From JANRKN01 sp033763435 (GTDB lineage Bacteria; Planctomycetota; Phycisphaerae; Phycisphaerales; UBA1924), in assembly GCA_033763435.1 (NCBI GenBank), contig JANRKN010000130.1, positions 1 through 36,518 of the forward strand: a stretch of DNA of 36,518 nt. Direction: 5' to 3'. Shown here piece after piece: positions 33,541 through 36,518 of this stretch. The position numbers were made by a program, and so were the translations under genes. Each line of letters starts with the position of its first letter. Within the stretch, counting starts at the first letter, position 1. The notes below the pieces were generated by a model. The model was not told where the DNA came from. It made no database searches and worked only from the letters and a program-made list of their open reading frames with translations.

Positions 33541-34242
33541 TCAGCGAAGCCGCTGACGCGCGATGTCCCACTCGCCCGCGAGCACGTCCCAGCCGCGCGT
33601 TCCGACCAGCCCCACGCCTTCAACCACGCGGTCCTCGCGCGCGTTCATGTACTCGCGCAGCCCCAGCTTCTCGCACACCCGGCACGAGGCGGTGTTCAGG
33701 TTGCCCGCAACGATGTGCACGCGCCGGAATCCCCACCCGCCCTCGCGCTGGGGCGTAAAGCACCACGAGATCAGCCCGGCGGTCGCTTCGGGGCAGTAGC
33801 CCTTGCCTCGGTGCGTCGCGTCGGTCCAGTATCCAATCTCGGCGCTGTGTGTGCGGATGTTCATCCGCGCCAGGCCCGTGCCGCCCACGAGCTCGCCCGT
33901 TGTGTTCAGGAACACGCCCAGCACGTAGCCGGGGATCGATTGAAACTCCGCGTCGTGCCCGCCGTTGGGCCCGCCGTCGCGCCAGCGCCGGAACCACTCG
34001 ATGTTGTACACGCCGTCCTCGGGCTTGGTGTAGTCGTTCTTCGCCCACGGCAGCCAGGGCAGCAGCGTCTCTCGCGAGCGCTGCACCGCGCGGGTCAGCG
34101 CCTCCGCGTCCGCCGGCTCGTACCAGCGCACGGTCAGCCTCGGCGTCACGACTTTCATCGGGATCGGTCTGGGGGGCGCCCAGTGGCTGGTGGGTGGGGG
34201 CGGGGGTGGGGGTGGGGGCGTGGCAGTCGTGCTCAGGCTCAT
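33541..34242 (-). CDS. GNAT-family N-acetyltransferase (RimJ-like)
   Basis: 233 residues if started at ATG 34242. Acetyl-CoA-dependent acyl transfer is predicted: core phrases TPRLTVRWYEPADAEAL, GYVLGVFLNTTGELVGGTGLARM, AEIGYWTDATHRGKGYCPEA (the acetyl-CoA-binding R/Q-x-x-G-x-G/A region) and NTASCRVCEKLGLREYM. This is the RimJ/RimL layout; the acceptor is unknown. With start 34242 residues 9-17 are nine consecutive Pro, encoded opposite a G-rich tract; ATG 34158 (MKVVTPRLTV) would remove this tail. A -10-like TATGCT lies 8 nt before 34242, which favours the long form. Divergent from the ThiF-like gene with only 23 bp between. Confidence 0.88.
   Translation of the reverse strand: MSLSTTATPPPPPPPPPTSHWAPPRPIPMKVVTPRLTVRWYEPADAEALTRAVQRSRETLLPWLPWAKNDYTKPEDGVYNIEWFRRWRDGGPNGGHDAEFQSIPGYVLGVFLNTTGELVGGTGLARMNIRTHSAEIGYWTDATHRGKGYCPEATAGLISWCFTPQREGGWGFRRVHIVAGNLNTASCRVCEKLGLREYMNAREDRVVEGVGLVGTRGWDVLAGEWDIARQRLR
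34189..34219 (+). repeat. G-rich tract opposite the polyproline codons
   Basis: Plus strand has six G-runs: GG-T-GGG-T-GGGGG-C-GGGGG-T-GGGGG-T-GGGGG. It could form a G-quadruplex. It encodes the Pro run of the acetyltransferase on the other strand and lies 47 bp upstream of the ThiF-like start. Confidence 0.8.
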
Positions 34243-34265
34243 CGCCCCGGAGCATACCGTCGGGC
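34243..34265. promoter_or_regulatory. 23-bp divergent promoter with overlapping -10 hexamers
   Basis: Plus-strand TACCGT (34255-34260) is 5 nt before GTG 34266; minus-strand TATGCT (34256-34251) is 8 nt before ATG 34242. The two hexamers share two base pairs. Both genes lack ribosome sites, so both mRNAs may be leaderless, and polymerases could not occupy both at once. Confidence 0.4.
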
Positions 34266-35324
34266 GTGAGCGAAGGGCTCAGCCGATACCACCGCCAGAT
34301 GCTGCTCCCCGGCTGGGGCGCGGAGGGGCAGCGCCGACTCGCCGCGTCCACCGCGGTGATCGTGGGCTGCGGCGCGCTCGGCTGCGCCTCGGCCGACCTG
34401 CTCGCCCGCGCGGGCGTCGGGCGGCTGATCCTCATCGACCGCGACCTCGTCGAGCCCACCAACCTCCAGCGTCAGACGCTTTACTCCGAGCGCGACCTTG
34501 ACGAGCCCAAGGCCGAGGCCGCGCGACGGCGGCTGTCTGAGATCAACTCGAAGATCACGATCGAGCCGCGCATCGCCGACCTTTCGCCCGCGAGTGTTTC
34601 GGTCGTCGCCCCCGAGCTGCTCTCGCCCGCGGGTCCGACGGTCATCGTCGACGGCACCGACAACACCCCCACGCGATATCTGCTCAACGACCTCGCCGTC
34701 CGCGCGGGCCTCGCGTATGCCTACGCGGGCGTCGTCGCGACCCACGGCCTGCAAGCCACCTTCACGCCTGCCCACACCGCATCGGGCGCTTGTCTTCGCT
34801 GCGTCTTTGAGGAGCCCCCCGCGCCCGGCAGCCTTCCCACGTGCGACACGGCGGGCGTGCTGGGCCCGGCGGTCGCGATCGTCGCGGGCGCGCAGGCCGC
34901 GGACGTGATCAAGGTGCTGCTCGGCCGCGAGGACCTGCTCAGCCGCTCGCTGCTGGAGTTTGATCTCTGGGCCAACCGCCGCACGAGGCTGGACCTCGCG
35001 TCCGCGCGCCGTGACGACTGTCCGTGCTGCGGCCTGCGGAAGTTCGAGTTCCTCTCGGGCGAGCGCAGCGAGGGGCCGGTCGTCCTCTGCGGGCAGAACG
35101 CGGTGCAGATCGCGCCCGCCCCAGGCGCCCGCATCGATCTCGCCTCGCTCGCCTCATCGTGGGCCGGGCTCGGCGAAGTGAAGTCCTCCGCCTGGCTCGT
35201 GAAGTTTCTTCCCGCGGGCTCGGCGCTCTCCCTCACGCTCTTCCGCGACGGGCGCGCGATCGTCCATGGCACCGACAAGCCCGATGCCGCTCGCGCGTTT
35301 CTCGCCCGCTTCGTGGGCGCCTAA
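34266..35324 (+). CDS. ThiF/MoeB/HesA-family adenylyltransferase (E1-like)
   Basis: 352 residues. E1-like enzyme that adenylates the C-terminus of a ubiquitin-like sulfur carrier (ThiS or MoaD). N-terminal SRYHRQMLLPGWG is typical. ATP site: GCGALGCASADLLARAGVG at ~38-56, DRDLVEPTNLQRQ, and DGTDNTPTRYLLND. The zinc site has CLRC and CPCC; TCDTAGVLGP holds the Cys at the usual thioester position. A C-terminal ~90-residue domain (VVLCGQNAVQI onward) resembles those after ThiF in some bacteria. No ThiS/MoaD or ThiG is nearby, so thiamine versus molybdopterin cannot be decided. GTG start 34266 has no ribosome site. Confidence 0.9.
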   Translation: MSEGLSRYHRQMLLPGWGAEGQRRLAASTAVIVGCGALGCASADLLARAGVGRLILIDRDLVEPTNLQRQTLYSERDLDEPKAEAARRRLSEINSKITIEPRIADLSPASVSVVAPELLSPAGPTVIVDGTDNTPTRYLLNDLAVRAGLAYAYAGVVATHGLQATFTPAHTASGACLRCVFEEPPAPGSLPTCDTAGVLGPAVAIVAGAQAADVIKVLLGREDLLSRSLLEFDLWANRRTRLDLASARRDDCPCCGLRKFEFLSGERSEGPVVLCGQNAVQIAPAPGARIDLASLASSWAGLGEVKSSAWLVKFLPAGSALSLTLFRDGRAIVHGTDKPDAARAFLARFVGA

Positions 35325-35354
35325 GTTCCACGCACCTCTCAAAGGAGTTCACAC

Positions 35355-35882
35355 ATGGGCGCGTTCGGCGAAACTCTGGCCTCGATGGGCGTCTTCAGCG
35401 CGGGCTACCTCAAGATGTTGCTGAAGGACGTCCGCCCCGCGGACTTCGGCCGAAAGCCCAACCTCGCCGGCAAGGTCATCGACACCAACCACCCTGCCTT
35501 TGTCTGGGGGCACCTTGGCCTCTACCCCACGCGGGTGATCAACCTCACCGGCGGCGACGGCAAGGCCATCGAAGCCCCCGCCGGCTGGTCTGACCTCTTC
35601 AAGGCCGGCGCCGAATGCCGCGACGATGCCGCCGGCACGATCTACCCCGCGATGGACGCACTGGTCGCGCAGTTCAACCGCGCGCACGACGCCGCAGTGG
35701 CGCACGTTCGCACCGTGCCCGATGACGTCTTCTCGCAGCTCAACCCCAACGAGCAGTTCCGCGACCGTTTCCCGACCGTCGGCGCGCTCTGTGGCTTTCT
35801 GCTCAGCGGGCACGTGATGGTCCACGCCGGCCAGATCAGCGCTTGGCGCCGGTGCATGGGCCTCGCCTCGGCCATGGGCTGA
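35355..35882 (+). CDS. DinB-fold protein
   Basis: 175 residues; AAAGGAG with 7-nt spacing to ATG 35355. Four-helix DinB/YfiT-like pattern with the likely metal triad: His in FVWGHLGLY and the pair in GHVMVHAGQISAWRR. Related proteins are metal-dependent enzymes (thiol transferases, hydrolases) or damage-induced proteins; the reaction here is unknown. It begins 30 bp after the ThiF-like gene and may be co-transcribed. Confidence 0.85.
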   Translation: MGAFGETLASMGVFSAGYLKMLLKDVRPADFGRKPNLAGKVIDTNHPAFVWGHLGLYPTRVINLTGGDGKAIEAPAGWSDLFKAGAECRDDAAGTIYPAMDALVAQFNRAHDAAVAHVRTVPDDVFSQLNPNEQFRDRFPTVGALCGFLLSGHVMVHAGQISAWRRCMGLASAMG

Positions 35883-35914
35883 GTGGCGATCGGGGCACCG
35901 ACGGCGCCCTGAAC

Positions 35915-36517
35915 TCACCCGATCTCGTCGGGCAGTTCGTCCAAGCCCGCGGTGAGCACCTCGGGCCCCGACTCGGTCACGAGCACATCGTGCTCATGGT
36001 GCACCGAGCAGGACCCGTCGGCGATGTAGATCGGCCATTCGCCGCGCTTCTGGCGCGTCGCGCCGGTGCCGATCGCGACCATGGGCTCGACCGCGATGAC
36101 CATGCCGGGCGTGCAGGGCTTGTGCGCGTCGGGCCACTCGCCGGGCGCAGTAGGCACCACGTTGCTGACAAACGGCGCGTGATGCAGGCTGCCGCGGAAG
36201 TAGCCGTGCCCGCCCAGGCCCCGCACGAGATGGAAGCCTTGCTCCTTCTCCACGTAGGTCTGCAGGCTCCGCGCCCAGTCCACGAGCGGTCGGCCCGGCG
36301 CGAGCATCGCGACGCTCCGGCGCAGGCCTTCCTTCGAGGCGTTCGTGAGCCGTCGCACCTCGGGCGCGACGGGGGTGAACAGGTACGTCCAGCCGGCGTC
36401 GCCGATCCAGCCCTCGTGCAGCACGCCGATATCGACTTTCAGACAGTCGCCGGGCGCCAGCGGGCGCGCGAGGTACCCCGCGGTGCCGTGGACGACGCAG
36501 TCATTGACGCTGAGGCA
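35915..36517 (-). CDS. map: methionine aminopeptidase type I (5' partial)
   Basis: Removes the initiator Met from nascent proteins. The gene runs off the right edge, so the N-terminus is missing; 200 residues visible. The family motifs are in order: SVNDCVVHGT, the metal Asp of VDIGV and of GDAGWTYLF, GGHGYFRGSLHHAP with the metal His, EPM with the metal Glu, and the last Glu in HEHDVLVTESG. It is convergent with the DinB-fold gene (32-bp gap). Confidence 0.95.
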   Translation of the reverse strand, partial: CLSVNDCVVHGTAGYLARPLAPGDCLKVDIGVLHEGWIGDAGWTYLFTPVAPEVRRLTNASKEGLRRSVAMLAPGRPLVDWARSLQTYVEKEQGFHLVRGLGGHGYFRGSLHHAPFVSNVVPTAPGEWPDAHKPCTPGMVIAVEPMVAIGTGATRQKRGEWPIYIADGSCSVHHEHDVLVTESGPEVLTAGLDELPDEIG

Positions 36518-36518
36518 G

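Overview
The window is GC-rich, gene-dense bacterial chromosome with 33 supported protein genes, two of them cut by the window edges. I see no tRNA, rRNA, insertion sequence, phage or CRISPR. Every gene has the same strong G/C third-position bias, so nothing looks recently acquired. Gene content and style suggest a planctomycete, perhaps of the Phycisphaerae: rpsL-rpsG without fusA/tuf, a type IV pilus/type II secretion hybrid with several FTL(I/V)E prepilins, RsbU-type phosphatases and PTPS-like genes. This assignment is inference; no marker comparison was possible.

Layout. 1-2345: end of a phosphate (pst) operon, pstA (5' cut) and pstB, separated by a G-rich 10-bp tandem repeat. 2609-6865: sucA and sucB, the E1 and E2 of 2-oxoglutarate dehydrogenase, closed by a terminator. 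6940-11064 (minus): an exported M28 peptidase, ruvB and an RluA-family pseudouridine synthase. 11294-21337 (plus): a ten-gene pilus/secretion operon in order PilZ, PilB/GspE ATPase, PilC/GspF, major prepilin, three minor pseudopilins (GspH, I and J-like), a PilX/GspK-like pilin carrying a PA14 domain, a PilM-PilN fusion, PilO and PilP. Most junctions overlap by 4 nt, except around the major pilin, which has a structured leader before it and a 10-bp inverted repeat after it. No secretin, PilT or prepilin peptidase is in the window.

21344-25033 (minus): a PTPS-like protein with two T-fold halves, a second GspE/PilB ATPase and a family 9 glycosyltransferase. 25136-26166: a tiny Ala-rich lipoprotein and an exported glutathione peroxidase. 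26170-27897 (minus): recJ. 28008-31886: a PduO-type cobalamin adenosyltransferase and two membrane-bound SpoIIE/RsbU-type phosphatases. 31927-32232 (minus): a MazG-like pyrophosphohydrolase. 32407-33445: rpsL and rpsG. 33541-36517: a GNAT acetyltransferase divergent from a ThiF/MoeB-type E1 enzyme, a DinB-fold protein, and methionine aminopeptidase (5' cut).

The best candidate for something new is the pilus operon: it is headed by a PilZ protein with an intact c-di-GMP motif, ends its pseudopilin set with a PA14 lectin-like domain, and fuses PilM to PilN. Other points of note are a set of genes with a -10-like hexamer 5-9 nt before the start codon and no Shine-Dalgarno (likely leaderless mRNAs), an identical 13-mer at two of those starts, and Arg88 in ribosomal protein S12, a known streptomycin-resistance state.
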